Positions 7,496 to 16,170 of a stretch of DNA of 32,953 bases are shown piece after piece. Where the stretch lies: contig JAHEYF010000042.1 of NCBI GenBank assembly GCA_023251755.1, positions 1 to 32,953 of the forward strand, given 5' to 3'. The number at the start of each line of letters is the position of its first letter. The first letter of the stretch is position 1. The notes below the pieces were generated by a model. It was not told the DNA's origin. It searched no databases and worked only from the letters and a program-made list of their open reading frames with translations. The position numbers and the translations under genes are program-made. The stretch is from Bacteroidota bacterium (GTDB taxonomy: Bacteria; Bacteroidota; Bacteroidia; B-17B0; Aurantibacillaceae).

Positions 7496-9859
7496 CTAAA
7501 AAAGCATTCGGAACTGAGGCACAAAGAAAAACTTCAATTGATACTCTGTTTGAATTTGCTGGGTATTGACGTTATACACCTGTTGAAAGATGTTATCGTG
7601 TTGGGTAATATTTTGAAAATCACAGTTCCATTCCAGCGTTACTTTCTTTTTATTAATGCGGTAAGAAGGTTTGATGTCAATCCTGAAATAATCAGAAAAC
7701 TGACCTTTGTAAGCTTCTGAAGTAATCAACACTTCCCTTCCTTGTAATTGCGATTGTTGCAGGTTTACCGGTACATAACGTTTGCCACCTGCCGTGGTGC
7801 ATTTGATGTCTATGGCAAAAGTGTGCCTTTGTTTAATTTTAAATTCTTTTCCGGCTAAAAAATTGGCTACATAATTACCGTTAAAGGCTGTGTTGCGCTC
7901 AATGTTATCACTACCCTTGTATTTTGATTCAAACAGGGAAGCGGTAAGCAAATAATAATAACCTTTACTGAAAAATTTTTCGAGGGTAAATTCTATGCCG
8001 TAGTTAGTACCCGTTCCTTTGTTCACCAAACTATCTACATTCGGGCTGTTAAAATCGGCGCCTAAATTAAGCGAAGAAAAATAACCAGGCCTTTGTTTTA
8101 CCGGAACCTGATAGAGGTATTGGTAATAGGCTTCGGCTTTTATTCTGGCGTTTTTACCAATGTTTACATCATAAGCAATTACCCCGTGTGTACTGCGGGT
8201 GAAATCAAGGTTTTTATTGGTTTCGACGGTTTTACCATTACCAATATATGCCGAAGAAAAATAAATGTACAGGGGCAACAACTGACTGTGCATACCACCT
8301 CCAATGCTTATGCTCTGGTCCTCTTTAAATGAGTACCTTAAACCAGCCCTCGGCTCAATGGAATACGAGTTGTTCAATAAAAACTGCTGGTAATGAACGC
8401 CTGTGTTCAAGGTTATTTTATCAGTAAACTTGTGCTGTAAATTGGTGTAAGCATGTATTAATCCGGTTACACCTTTAAAATTACGCAGGGTGTGAAACCC
8501 AGCAGCACCTCTTACACTATCAATTAGCTGTGAGTCGTAAACATCGCCGTAAACGCCTGAAACCATAAAATTTTTAGCATTGAATTTTTTATTGTAAACA
8601 AGGTTGGCGGTGTATTTAATGTTGTATGTTTTGTTTTCATAAAATGGGTAAACGGTAAGAGGGTTGGAACCTACATCTATCGAATCAACCGAAATGCCAT
8701 TGTACTGGCCGCTTGCCACTAAGCTTATTTTTGTGTAAGAAGAAGGGTTGATGATATACGTATTGCTAATACCGGCCACGCCTACATTGGATTTGAAATA
8801 AGTGTCTTTGCCGCTATAACCATACAGGTTTTCTTTTTTATCTTTTTCGCTGTCGCGCAAAGCAATATAACTGATCCCTCCAATGCCGTATACCGAAAAC
8901 TTCCCAAATTTTTTGGTAGGGAAATCTGCTTTAAATGTAATATCCTGGTATTCGGGTACAGCAGCGCCGGTACCAAAATTTACACCCAACGCTTTAAATA
9001 CACCCAATGTTGAATACCTGTAATTCACTAAAAAAGAAGCGTTCTTTTTCTTCATGGAAAACGGCCCCTCGGTGCCCAGTTCAAAGCCGTTGAAGCCCAT
9101 TTGCGCAAGGAATTCATGTTTCTCGTTGTTGCCTGAACGCATTTTTAAATCGAAAACACCGGCTGTGGCATTGCCATATTCGGCAGGAAAAGCAGAGGTT
9201 AAGAAATCGGAATTGTCTAATGTATTGTTGTTTAAAATACTTACCGGCCCTCCCGTAGATCCCGCTGATCCAAAGTGGTTGGGGTTGGGGATGTCCACTC
9301 CGTTCAAACGCCACAACACACCAAGCGGGGAATTCCCCCTGATGATAATATCGTTGCGCGAATCGTTGGCCCCGCTCACACCGGCAAAGTTTGCAGCCAT
9401 ACGCGCGGGATCGTTGCGGCTGCCTGCATAACGCGAGGCTTCCTCAATTGTAAACGACCTTGCACTTACCGTTGTGTTTTTATTATTTGTTTTTGTTTTA
9501 TCCGTTTCAGCCACAATAACAACTTCCTCTCCTTGTATTACGGATTCTTCCAGCTCAATATTTAAAACCGTTTCTTTTCCGGAGGTTAACATCACAGTCA
9601 TCATTTTTTCTTTGTAGCCGATAAAGGATATTTTTAATTGCCATCTTCCAAGTCCAACATGGTCAATTCTGAATTTCCCGTTTTCATCACTATTGGAAGC
9701 CTTTAGAGGCTCAGTCCCCAATACCAGCACATTGGCTCCGGGTAAAGTAGACTGGGTTTGTTTATCGATAATGGTTCCCCGGATGGTTTGTGTTAAATCC
9801 TGTGCAAAGGCGGCGAAGGAGAAAATTATAAAAGCAAAAAGGGATATGGAGCGTTTCAT
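7496..9859 (-). CDS. TonB-dependent outer-membrane receptor with carboxypeptidase-regulatory-like N-terminal domain
   Basis: The ATG at 9859 gives a 787-aa protein with a signal peptide starting MKRSISLFAF and ending AFAQ. An upstream TTG-initiated extension of 7 residues is unlikely. After the signal come a CarboxypepD_reg-like domain (about 25-110; TIRGTIIDKQTQSTLPGANV) and a plug domain (about 125-215; IIIRGNSPLGVLWRLNGVDI). The rest is a beta-barrel ending in an aromatic residue (RMLF), as expected for outer-membrane insertion. Such receptors import siderophores, vitamins or glycan and peptide fragments with energy from TonB-ExbBD. No SusD partner lies next to it, so it is an orphan receptor; the substrate is unknown. 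Confidence 0.92.
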   Translation of the reverse strand: MKRSISLFAFIIFSFAAFAQDLTQTIRGTIIDKQTQSTLPGANVLVLGTEPLKASNSDENGKFRIDHVGLGRWQLKISFIGYKEKMMTVMLTSGKETVLNIELEESVIQGEEVVIVAETDKTKTNNKNTTVSARSFTIEEASRYAGSRNDPARMAANFAGVSGANDSRNDIIIRGNSPLGVLWRLNGVDIPNPNHFGSAGSTGGPVSILNNNTLDNSDFLTSAFPAEYGNATAGVFDLKMRSGNNEKHEFLAQMGFNGFELGTEGPFSMKKKNASFLVNYRYSTLGVFKALGVNFGTGAAVPEYQDITFKADFPTKKFGKFSVYGIGGISYIALRDSEKDKKENLYGYSGKDTYFKSNVGVAGISNTYIINPSSYTKISLVASGQYNGISVDSIDVGSNPLTVYPFYENKTYNIKYTANLVYNKKFNAKNFMVSGVYGDVYDSQLIDSVRGAAGFHTLRNFKGVTGLIHAYTNLQHKFTDKITLNTGVHYQQFLLNNSYSIEPRAGLRYSFKEDQSISIGGGMHSQLLPLYIYFSSAYIGNGKTVETNKNLDFTRSTHGVIAYDVNIGKNARIKAEAYYQYLYQVPVKQRPGYFSSLNLGADFNSPNVDSLVNKGTGTNYGIEFTLEKFFSKGYYYLLTASLFESKYKGSDNIERNTAFNGNYVANFLAGKEFKIKQRHTFAIDIKCTTAGGKRYVPVNLQQSQLQGREVLITSEAYKGQFSDYFRIDIKPSYRINKKKVTLEWNCDFQNITQHDNIFQQVYNVNTQQIQTEYQLKFFFVPQFRMLF

Positions 9860-9877
9860 TGAATAATTTTTACGGGA

Positions 9878-9885
9878 CAAAGCTA
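9878..9885 (-). promoter_or_regulatory. Possible -7 box TAGCTTTG upstream of the TonB receptor
   Basis: The minus strand reads TAGCTTTG, matching TAnnTTTG, 18 nt before the ATG at 9859. The -33 position has no clear TTTG. The placement supports the ATG at 9859 over the upstream TTG, which would fall inside the box. Confidence 0.4.
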
Positions 9886-9925
9886 CTTTTTACTTTCCGA
9901 AAATAACTTAACCTAAGTTAAAATA

Positions 9926-10000
9926 AGTTTATTAGTTGAACAGTTCAATCGTTTATATGTTACCGTAACAAGAACGAATAAACAAAAGAACAAATAAACT
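9926..10000. repeat. Inverted repeat, family A, between the Crp/Fnr and TonB genes
   Basis: The outer arms AGTTTATT (9926-9933) and AATAAACT (9993-10000) are exact reverse complements. Inside is a short perfect palindrome TTGAAC-A-GTTCAA. The words GAACGAATAAAC and AACAAATAAACT belong to the same family as at 5868 and 11417. It ends 9 bases past the Crp/Fnr stop codon. Confidence 0.6.
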
Positions 10001-10009
10001 CATCTGAAC

Positions 10010-10588
10010 CTATTTTGCTTTTACCAGGCGCTTGCGTATACGGCTTAAGGAGGGGCCTTTTATGCCAAGGTAAGATGCGATATGGTACAAAGGAATACGT
10101 TCAAAAATATCGGGGTATGTTTTTAATAGTTCCAGGTACCTTTCTTCTGCCGATAAAAATAAAAAGCTTTCTACTCTTTTCTGCTGCTTCAAAAAAAATT
10201 GTTCAGCTATAATACGACCGAATGTATTCCATGCATTAAAATTATTAAAGCCATGCTGAACATCTTCATAGCTGAGAGAAACAATGGTACAGTCTTCCAT
10301 AGCCTGTATACAATATTTAGAAGGTTCGCGGCTTAAAAAACTCTGGTAACTACTCATGAATTTATTTTGGAAGGCAAAATAGGTGTTTATTTCTTCCCCG
10401 TCTTTTTCATAATACAGGCGCATGACTCCTTTGGTAACGAAATGAATATCATTGCATACTTCGCCGCTTGAAAGAAGAATATCACCGGCTTTTAAATTTT
10501 TTGTTTTTAACCTGTCTGCAAATCCATTCCACTCCTCATCTGTAGGCTTAATGATGGTATAAACAAAGGTTTTGATATGTTCGATCAT
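10010..10588 (-). CDS. Crp/Fnr family transcriptional regulator
   Basis: This is a 192-aa cytoplasmic protein. Residues about 15-125 form a cyclic-nucleotide-binding-type beta-barrel (KAGDILLSSGEVCNDIHFVTKG at 33-54, YYEKDGEEINTYF near 59-71). A long dimer helix follows, then a C-terminal winged helix with recognition segment IASYLGIKGPSLSRIRKRL near 170-188. The phosphate-cassette RxS/T of true cAMP-binding CRP is not apparent, and no Fe-S cysteine set is present. It belongs to the abundant Bacteroidota type with an unknown ligand. An adjacent target such as the TonB receptor or SDR gene is plausible but unsupported by an operator. Confidence 0.88.
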   Translation of the reverse strand: MIEHIKTFVYTIIKPTDEEWNGFADRLKTKNLKAGDILLSSGEVCNDIHFVTKGVMRLYYEKDGEEINTYFAFQNKFMSSYQSFLSREPSKYCIQAMEDCTIVSLSYEDVQHGFNNFNAWNTFGRIIAEQFFLKQQKRVESFLFLSAEERYLELLKTYPDIFERIPLYHIASYLGIKGPSLSRIRKRLVKAK

Positions 10589-10615
10589 GTCGTTTATTTT
10601 AAGTATCAGGTATAA

Positions 10616-10675
10616 GGTAGCAGGTATCGGGTGGTAAGCAGTACCAAATACTCGCTACCTACTACTTGCTACCCA
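10616..10675. repeat. Inverted repeat, family B (GGTAGCA type)
   Basis: The left arm (AGGTAGCAGGTATCGGGTGG and following) is an imperfect reverse complement of the right arm GCTACCTACTACTTGCTACC (10654-10673). The same words build the perfect hairpin at 14391-14440. The element fills the gap between the SDR stop (5 bases away) and the Crp/Fnr start. Confidence 0.6.
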
Positions 10676-10680
10676 ATAAC

Positions 10681-11379
10681 TCATGGTGTACTTAAAGATA
10701 CTGGTAAAATTTTCCCGTTAAAATAATTAGAACCGTTTAAAGCAAAGTCTTTAATAAAACCGGCCATTTGCACCGGACTTAAAGGCGCCTTGTATCCCGG
10801 AAAGGCTTCTTCCAGCATTTCGGTTTGTACGGCACCAATGGCAAGGCAGTTAACTGCAATATTGCTGCCCTTTAATTCTTCGGCCAGGCATTCGGTTAAA
10901 CAGGCAATCGCAGCCTTTGAGGAACTGTATGCAGACAAACCCGCAAACTTTACACTTCCCTGAAAACCACCCATGCTACTGATGTTGACGATGTGCGATT
11001 TGTTGCTGAAGCCCATAAAGGGCAAGGCTTGTTGAATTAACATAAAGGGGGCAAACACGTTTACCGTGTATACTTTTTCCCAATCCGGTTTTTGTAATTC
11101 GTTAAAGGGCTTGTTCACAATAGCTCCGGCATTGTTGATGAGTATATCCACCTTTTTTAATCCGCTCAATGCTTTCTGAAATTCATTTTTTACCTGCTCT
11201 TCATTGCTGATGTCTATAGGTAAAATGCTAATATTAGCATGAGTAGATTCAGCCTGCAATTTTTTTAATTTAGCTGCATTCCGTGAAAGGGCAATGATTC
11301 TATTTTCGGAGTTTTCAGCAAATAATTTTACCAATTCATAACCTATTCCCCGCGAGGCACCTGTTATTATAATGTTCAT
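10681..11379 (-). CDS. Short-chain dehydrogenase/reductase (SDR) family oxidoreductase
   Basis: This 232-aa protein has classical SDR marks: cofactor motif TGASRGIG at 6-13, NNAG at 82-85, catalytic Ser in NISSMGG (134 or 135), and YSSSK at 151-155 giving the catalytic Tyr and Lys. There is no acidic residue right after the second strand (ALSRN), and the basic R33 suggests an NADPH preference. Substrate is unknown; SDRs of this size act on sugars, fatty-acyl intermediates or xenobiotic ketones. It lies between the MBOAT cassette and the Crp/Fnr gene, separated from both by inverted repeats. Confidence 0.92.
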   Translation of the reverse strand: MNIIITGASRGIGYELVKLFAENSENRIIALSRNAAKLKKLQAESTHANISILPIDISNEEQVKNEFQKALSGLKKVDILINNAGAIVNKPFNELQKPDWEKVYTVNVFAPFMLIQQALPFMGFSNKSHIVNISSMGGFQGSVKFAGLSAYSSSKAAIACLTECLAEELKGSNIAVNCLAIGAVQTEMLEEAFPGYKAPLSPVQMAGFIKDFALNGSNYFNGKILPVSLSTP

Positions 11380-11416
11380 TGAATCGTTTTATTGATGGGT
11401 GAAATTACACATTTTA

Positions 11417-11490
11417 GTTTATTCGTTCATTAGTTCACTCGTTGCAGTAGTATGTAACAAGTGAACGATAAAACGAAGGAACGAATAAAC
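11417..11490. repeat. Inverted repeat, family A, 12-bp perfect outer arms
   Basis: GTTTATTCGTTC at 11417-11428 is the exact reverse complement of GAACGAATAAAC at 11479-11490. Partial pairing continues inward (TTAGTTCACTCGTT against AACAAGTGAACGATAAAACG). It lies 6 bases past the MBOAT stop, as expected for a 3'-end hairpin of the O-acetylation cassette. No T-tract follows. Confidence 0.7.
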
Positions 11491-11496
11491 GGTTTT

Positions 11497-13161
11497 CTAA
11501 AACTGAAAATAAATAAAAGGCTGCATATCCGACGTAATCGCCTGGTACACCACAAACACCGTACAGACTACACTTAACGCAAGTACAGGAAGTGGGAGAG
11601 AAGCGTAAAAATTGCGATACCACTCTTTTATATTTACTGGAATCCAGTGAACGAGGTAACCAAAGAGGATCACCAATAACACAACTTTATAACCCTTTAA
11701 TACATCCACAAATAAATTGGAGCCGAAGTGGTTACTTATTCTGTCGAAGATGAGGCTCACAGTGTCTAAGTTTTCGCTACGGAACCAGATGCGGGTAAAA
11801 CTGATAAAACTGAGGGTACAAAAAATAGTAATGGCCCGCACATACCAGCTGTTGTTGTTGTTAAACGGGCTTATGCGTTGCCACAGTTTATGCGCTATTA
11901 AACCCACACCATTTAAGCCGCCCCATATAATAAACATCCAGCTGCTGCCGTGCCACAGGCCACCCAGTAACATGGTGACCAATAGATTAATATTGGTGTT
12001 CACCGATTTTTTAAAACTTTCGAAGTAATAAGAAAGAGCGACAAAAATGATGGTCACACCGATAAATACGAATATTAACCAGAGCTGACCGCTTAACAGA
12101 ATAAAAACAAAGCCCAACAGGGTAATGGCAATGTAGGAACCCAGCGTGCCTTCACGGTTCCCGCCCAGGGGAATGTATAAATATTCTTTTAACCAGGAGG
12201 ACAATGAAATGTGCCAGCGTTGCCAGAATTCGCTGGTACTGGTGGCTTTGTAAGGAGAATTAAAATTTGTTTTCAAGCGGAAGCCTAGTAAAAGGGCTAC
12301 GCCAATAGCAATGTCTGTATAACCCGAGAAATCGGCGTAGATTTGAAGAGAATACCCAAAGATGCCGAGTATCACTTCCATACCCGAGTAATAACCGGGG
12401 CTGTCGAAGATGCGGTCGATAAAATTAACAGCAATATAATCGGCTAATATCTTTTTACACAAACCGTTCAGTATCCAAAACAGGGAAAGTCCGAATTCAA
12501 AACGGCTGAGTTTATAGGGCTGATAGATCTGATACAAAAATTCATTGGCTTTAACAATGGGGCCTGCAACTAAGTGGGGAAAAAAACAAACAAAGAAACC
12601 ATAATCAAATATGTTTTTTACAGGTTGTACTTTCTCCCGGTACATATCAACGATGTATGAAATGGATTGAAAGGTGAAAAAGGAAATCCCAACGGGAAGA
12701 ATTAATTTATCGAGACTAAATGCAGTACCGAAAAAGGTATTGCTGAATTGTGAAAAATGATTGAAGAAGGCAATATCACTATGAAACAATTGGTTGCAGC
12801 TTTCGGTAAAAAAATAAGCGTATTTAAAATAACACAGCAAACTCAGGTTGATGATAACACTAATGGCTACGTATACCTTTTTTAGTTGTTGGGTCTTTGC
12901 TTTAAAAATCAGGCGCCCCCAGTTGTAATCGCTGCATATTGTAAACACCAGCAGCAGCAGAAACACACCACTGGTTTTGTAATAAAAGAAAAAACTTACA
13001 GCCAAAAGGTAGACTGTACGGAGAGTAAGGTTTTTGTATATAAAGGAATAAAACAAAAGAACCACCGCAAAAAATCCCCAAAAGAAAAGTTGGGTAAATA
13101 TTAAAGGCTTTCCTTCGGTAAAGGAAAAAATGTCTTTCAGGTATGGTAGTAGTTCTGTCAA
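11497..13161 (-). CDS. MBOAT family membrane-bound O-acyltransferase (AlgI/DltB type)
   Basis: This 554-aa polytopic inner-membrane protein carries the MBOAT signature. EFWQRWHISLSSWLKEYLYI at 311-330 contains the conserved His317, and GGLWHGSSWMFIIWGGLNG at 400-418 contains the catalytic-type His404. GYTDIAIG near 280-287 is also typical. AlgI-like MBOATs move acetyl groups from the cytoplasm across the membrane so that a periplasmic SGNH partner can attach them to a polysaccharide. The gene starts 2 nt after the stop of the second SGNH gene, so the three genes form one transcription unit. The polymer acted on is unknown; alginate and peptidoglycan genes are not in the window. Confidence 0.95.
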   Translation of the reverse strand: MTELLPYLKDIFSFTEGKPLIFTQLFFWGFFAVVLLFYSFIYKNLTLRTVYLLAVSFFFYYKTSGVFLLLLVFTICSDYNWGRLIFKAKTQQLKKVYVAISVIINLSLLCYFKYAYFFTESCNQLFHSDIAFFNHFSQFSNTFFGTAFSLDKLILPVGISFFTFQSISYIVDMYREKVQPVKNIFDYGFFVCFFPHLVAGPIVKANEFLYQIYQPYKLSRFEFGLSLFWILNGLCKKILADYIAVNFIDRIFDSPGYYSGMEVILGIFGYSLQIYADFSGYTDIAIGVALLLGFRLKTNFNSPYKATSTSEFWQRWHISLSSWLKEYLYIPLGGNREGTLGSYIAITLLGFVFILLSGQLWLIFVFIGVTIIFVALSYYFESFKKSVNTNINLLVTMLLGGLWHGSSWMFIIWGGLNGVGLIAHKLWQRISPFNNNNSWYVRAITIFCTLSFISFTRIWFRSENLDTVSLIFDRISNHFGSNLFVDVLKGYKVVLLVILFGYLVHWIPVNIKEWYRNFYASLPLPVLALSVVCTVFVVYQAITSDMQPFIYFQF

Positions 13162-13163
13162 AG

Positions 13164-14381
13164 TTAATTGCTGTTGCTGGAATTGGCCTTGTAGCTTTTT
13201 AAAATAGCTTCAAACATCAGGTTGCCTATAATAGCGTAACCTTTTGCATTAAAATGGACTTTGTCTTTTGCGGCTAATTTTGCCTTGTTCCATTTGGCGA
13301 TGCTTTTATAACCACCCATTACATTAAACATATCCCATACACAGGCTTTGTGTTTTTCCATGAGTTGAAAGATGGCGTCTTCGGCAAGCATACTCCTTTT
13401 GTTAGGCGTTTTTCGTTTTACAAAATTATCGCTTACCGTTGTAAACAGGATGGCGCAATCGGGTGAAGACTTACGCACCATGGCTATCAATGTATCATAA
13501 TTCGCAACATAGGTTTCGTTGTTGAAACCTTTTGATTGAACATCGTTTACGCCGAGAGAAAAAATAACGAGATCAGGTTTCATGCTTTTGATTTGTTTTT
13601 CGAACAATTCGCAGCGTTGGTAAGAGTCGGATGCAGCACCGTTAACACCCATGCCGGCAAAATAAACGCCCGGCAAATTATTTTCAAGGCTAAAACCGTA
13701 AAGAATAAAATCTTTTGCAAGTGTGTCTTTTTTACTGAAATAAAAAACAACAGAATCTGACGGGACCTGAAACTGCACAAGGGTATAACCTTCATCAGGG
13801 AAATCGGTTTGGGTATACTGACTACTTACCAAAGGGGAAATACTAAACTGATAGCCGGGATTAAAATTATGAAAGACTTTCATCTGGTTAAAATTCTTGA
13901 GGTGATCGTTCGCATCGAGTGTTATACCAAATGTACCGCTGCTATCATTCGTAATTACAGCTATTCCGGCCATTCCCAATGCTGCGCACAACTCTTTGTT
14001 TACACAGCGGCAACGCCTCCACTTAGCCGTTGAAAAAGTGTGGTAAAAAGGGGGATTGTTTGTTTTGGCCAATTTAAACGGAAAAGCAAAGGCCCCGCCT
14101 CCCTGGTAATTATTGAGGGCCTGAAAATTAGTACTCAGGGTCTCCGTCCAAAAACCGGCCTGAATATGCGACCCACCGTAATGCATCACCGTCACCCGGT
14201 TTCGTTTTCCTTGTTTTAATTCGTCTAATTTTTTATAAAAGCCAAGGGTAATACTGCTGTCTGTAGCGTGATACAGTTTGTTTTCAGTGTAATTCACAAA
14301 AGGGTAAACATGCTCCTGGGCATGAAGCACAATTCCGCAGCACAAAAGAAGAAGGATCGTTATGTTTTTCAAAGTATTCAT
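13164..14381 (-). CDS. Exported SGNH/GDSL hydrolase-like protein with GGS in block I
   Basis: This is a 405-aa protein with a signal peptide (hydrophobic 8-20, ending LHAQ). SGNH blocks are readable: block I is HYGGSHIQAG with Ser71, where the usual Asp before Ser is Gly70. A block II-like Gly lies in GMGVNGA at 243-249. Block III is SLGVNDV with Asn279, and block V is AKDKVHFNAKG with Asp373 and His376. The catalytic Ser/Asp/His triad is therefore complete. It lies 2 nt before the MBOAT gene and follows another SGNH protein, an AlgI/AlgJ/AlgX-like logic of O-acetyl transfer. It probably acts in the periplasm as acetyltransferase or esterase. The hairpin at 14391-14440 abuts its start codon. 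Confidence 0.88.
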   Translation of the reverse strand: MNTLKNITILLLLCCGIVLHAQEHVYPFVNYTENKLYHATDSSITLGFYKKLDELKQGKRNRVTVMHYGGSHIQAGFWTETLSTNFQALNNYQGGGAFAFPFKLAKTNNPPFYHTFSTAKWRRCRCVNKELCAALGMAGIAVITNDSSGTFGITLDANDHLKNFNQMKVFHNFNPGYQFSISPLVSSQYTQTDFPDEGYTLVQFQVPSDSVVFYFSKKDTLAKDFILYGFSLENNLPGVYFAGMGVNGAASDSYQRCELFEKQIKSMKPDLVIFSLGVNDVQSKGFNNETYVANYDTLIAMVRKSSPDCAILFTTVSDNFVKRKTPNKRSMLAEDAIFQLMEKHKACVWDMFNVMGGYKSIAKWNKAKLAAKDKVHFNAKGYAIIGNLMFEAILKSYKANSSNSN

Positions 14382-14390
14382 AATTTTTCA

Positions 14391-14440
14391 GTAGCAGGTA
14401 GTTGGTAGCAGGTCAGTACTTGCTACCAACTACCTGCTAC
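14391..14440. repeat. Perfect 20-bp inverted repeat, family B, between the two SGNH genes
   Basis: GTAGCAGGTAGTTGGTAGCA at 14391-14410 and its exact reverse complement at 14421-14440 are separated by 10 bases. The right arm overlaps the end of the upstream SGNH gene, supplying the codons for its last Ser-Arg and the TAG stop. The left arm ends 9 bases before the next start codon. No T-tract follows, so it is more like a mobile or REP-type palindrome, or a translational control hairpin, than an intrinsic terminator. Confidence 0.9.
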
Positions 14441-15902
14441 TTGTTACTGTTTTTTCCAAATGTTTGGTGTAATCATTCATAATTGAAGTGTACAACAAGG
14501 TGGCAATTTTGCGGGCGCCTCCCGAACTAAAATGAATATAATCCTTAGCAGCTATACCGGCTTCAACCCAGCTCACCATGCTGTTTTTACCTCCCATACA
14601 ATCGTACATATCAAAAAAAGCTGAATTGGTGTTAAAGGCGGCACGGCGTATTGCATCACGCAGGTTTTCCAACTGAGGGTGGGTAACGTAGTTTTCCCCG
14701 TCTTTTATGCTCATGTCTGCAGGGCCAATTACCAATACACTTGCGCCGGGTGCAATTTTGCGTATAGATACAATTTGAGATTGCAGGTACCTTCCGAAAT
14801 TTACACTTTGCAAACTGTCTTTAATAGAAGGCAGGGCATTGCCCCCAAACTGCATGATGATAAGTTTTACATTGAGGTAATCGTAAAATTGTTTCAGGTG
14901 CAAGAGGTTCAGCTGATTAAAGAAGGTACCTGAACTTCCTCTTAAACCAAAATTGTCTACCATTACACCGCCATCGCCCTCTAAGGACAAACCGTAAATA
15001 TCCGGGCTGTCTTTCCCTTTAAATTTAATTTCGAAATTAGAAGGGGCTTGTTTTAAACTAAAGGTTTGAATATTGAATGTACCTCCGGAAGCCAGGCTAT
15101 CTATGTCGTGCAGCACCCCGTTTTCATAAAAATCCACGGAAGTTTTGCGCTGCGCCCCACCGTAAAATAATTTTATTTTATTGTAAGTCGCTAATTTTGG
15201 CCCGCCGTTTTGATTGGTGGTTACACGTAACCAGGCGTTTTGATATTTAGAAGTATCGTAAACAGTTTTATACGGTGCAAAACGACAGAAGCCCCCTGCA
15301 ATTCCATAATTCAGGTGTTTCACCCGCTTGTCTTTCATGGTAAAAATAGTGTAACGGTCCCAGTTATCGCTCCAGGCCTGTTTGGTGCCGACGCTAATGG
15401 CAACCGGCATGGCCGAAATAAAACCAGGGCCTGATCCGCCAAACTGTGTTTGTAGTTTTAAACGCAGGTAATCTGAAATGCGGTCGCCTTCAATTTGCGA
15501 GTCGCCGTAATGCAAAACCCGTATCGTAGAATTATCTGTAGCAAGCTTTTGCAAAGCATCGAAGAAAAATTCGAGGGGAACATCTTCTTTGTTTTTGTAT
15601 TGAACATTGGTAATCAGTTGCACTTCAGCATCCGCTTCAATTTTCTCCACTTCTTTTTCGGCGGCTGTATCGGCCTTATTTTCCAGTACCTTCTCTTCTG
15701 CATCGGCCAGGGCAATTATTTTAGAGATGTCCACTTTTTTTTGTTCTTTGGAAGTAAAGAAAGAAGCCGGATCAGGAAAACGAATAGAAAAATCAGCCGT
15801 CACAGCAATACCCTCCCTTGGAAAAAAGTAGCCCGCTGCTCCCAGCAATAGCATGGAAACAAGTAAAAACAACAAAACATGAAAGGGCTTCATTTCCTTC
15901 AT
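14430..15902 (-). CDS. SGNH/GDSL hydrolase family protein, membrane-anchored, first gene of the O-acetylation cassette
   Basis: This 490-aa protein has an N-terminal hydrophobic anchor (about 7-26). A charged, Glu/Ala/Lys-rich linker (about 52-95) follows, probably helical or coiled. SGNH blocks are HYGDSQIEGDR with Ser135, FGLRGSSG near 318-325, MQFGGNAL with Asn355, and AAKDYIHFSSGG with Asp454 and His457. The set is complete, so an active acetyl-handling enzyme in the periplasm is expected. It leads the unit with the GGS-type SGNH protein and MBOAT. Its upstream region is shared with the divergent 507-aa gene, and both the 5' part of the gene and that region were duplicated at 26582-27180. 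The last codons derive from a family B palindrome. Confidence 0.9.
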   Translation of the reverse strand: MKEMKPFHVLLFLLVSMLLLGAAGYFFPREGIAVTADFSIRFPDPASFFTSKEQKKVDISKIIALADAEEKVLENKADTAAEKEVEKIEADAEVQLITNVQYKNKEDVPLEFFFDALQKLATDNSTIRVLHYGDSQIEGDRISDYLRLKLQTQFGGSGPGFISAMPVAISVGTKQAWSDNWDRYTIFTMKDKRVKHLNYGIAGGFCRFAPYKTVYDTSKYQNAWLRVTTNQNGGPKLATYNKIKLFYGGAQRKTSVDFYENGVLHDIDSLASGGTFNIQTFSLKQAPSNFEIKFKGKDSPDIYGLSLEGDGGVMVDNFGLRGSSGTFFNQLNLLHLKQFYDYLNVKLIIMQFGGNALPSIKDSLQSVNFGRYLQSQIVSIRKIAPGASVLVIGPADMSIKDGENYVTHPQLENLRDAIRRAAFNTNSAFFDMYDCMGGKNSMVSWVEAGIAAKDYIHFSSGGARKIATLLYTSIMNDYTKHLEKTVTSSR

Positions 15903-16170
15903 AACAGATAAATAGTAATAATAAGAAGAAGGAAGCGATGAAAGAGGAGGGAGGTTCAGGACTTTTTCACAATGGATTCTTAATAGCTTTGTAATTCAAA
16001 ACCGGGGGTATTCAAATCAAGGCATTTTTTTTAAATTAGCATCTGTTATATACTAAGCCATTCAACCGAAAATACCCATTCATGTCTTCATCCAAAGAAT
16101 TATTCAAGCTCATTCAATCCCTTTCAAAGACAGAAAAGGCATATTTTAAAAAACAATCTTCCTTTGGAAC
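15432..16170. repeat. Segmental duplication, copy 1 (5' part of SGNH1, divergent promoter region, first ~30 codons of the 507-aa gene)
   Basis: This DNA recurs in direct orientation at 26582-27170; corresponding points such as the two start codons (16082 and 27082) are 11,000 bases apart. The 71 bases before the start codons differ at only two positions. The copies differ by a 147-base deletion in copy 2 and small indels. Past about codon 30 of the plus-strand gene nucleotide similarity falls sharply. Confidence 0.9.
15984..15991 (+). promoter_or_regulatory. Possible -7 box TAGCTTTG for the 507-aa gene
   Basis: TAGCTTTG matches TAnnTTTG and is conserved at the equivalent place in the duplicated region (26985-26992). 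It lies about 90 bases before each start codon. No TTTG -33 box is visible at the proper distance, so the leader would be long and the assignment is tentative. Confidence 0.3.

Noticed and set aside
9860..9880. TTG start of the TonB receptor
   Set aside because: The ATG at 9859 begins a standard signal peptide, and the TTG overlaps a probable -7 box.
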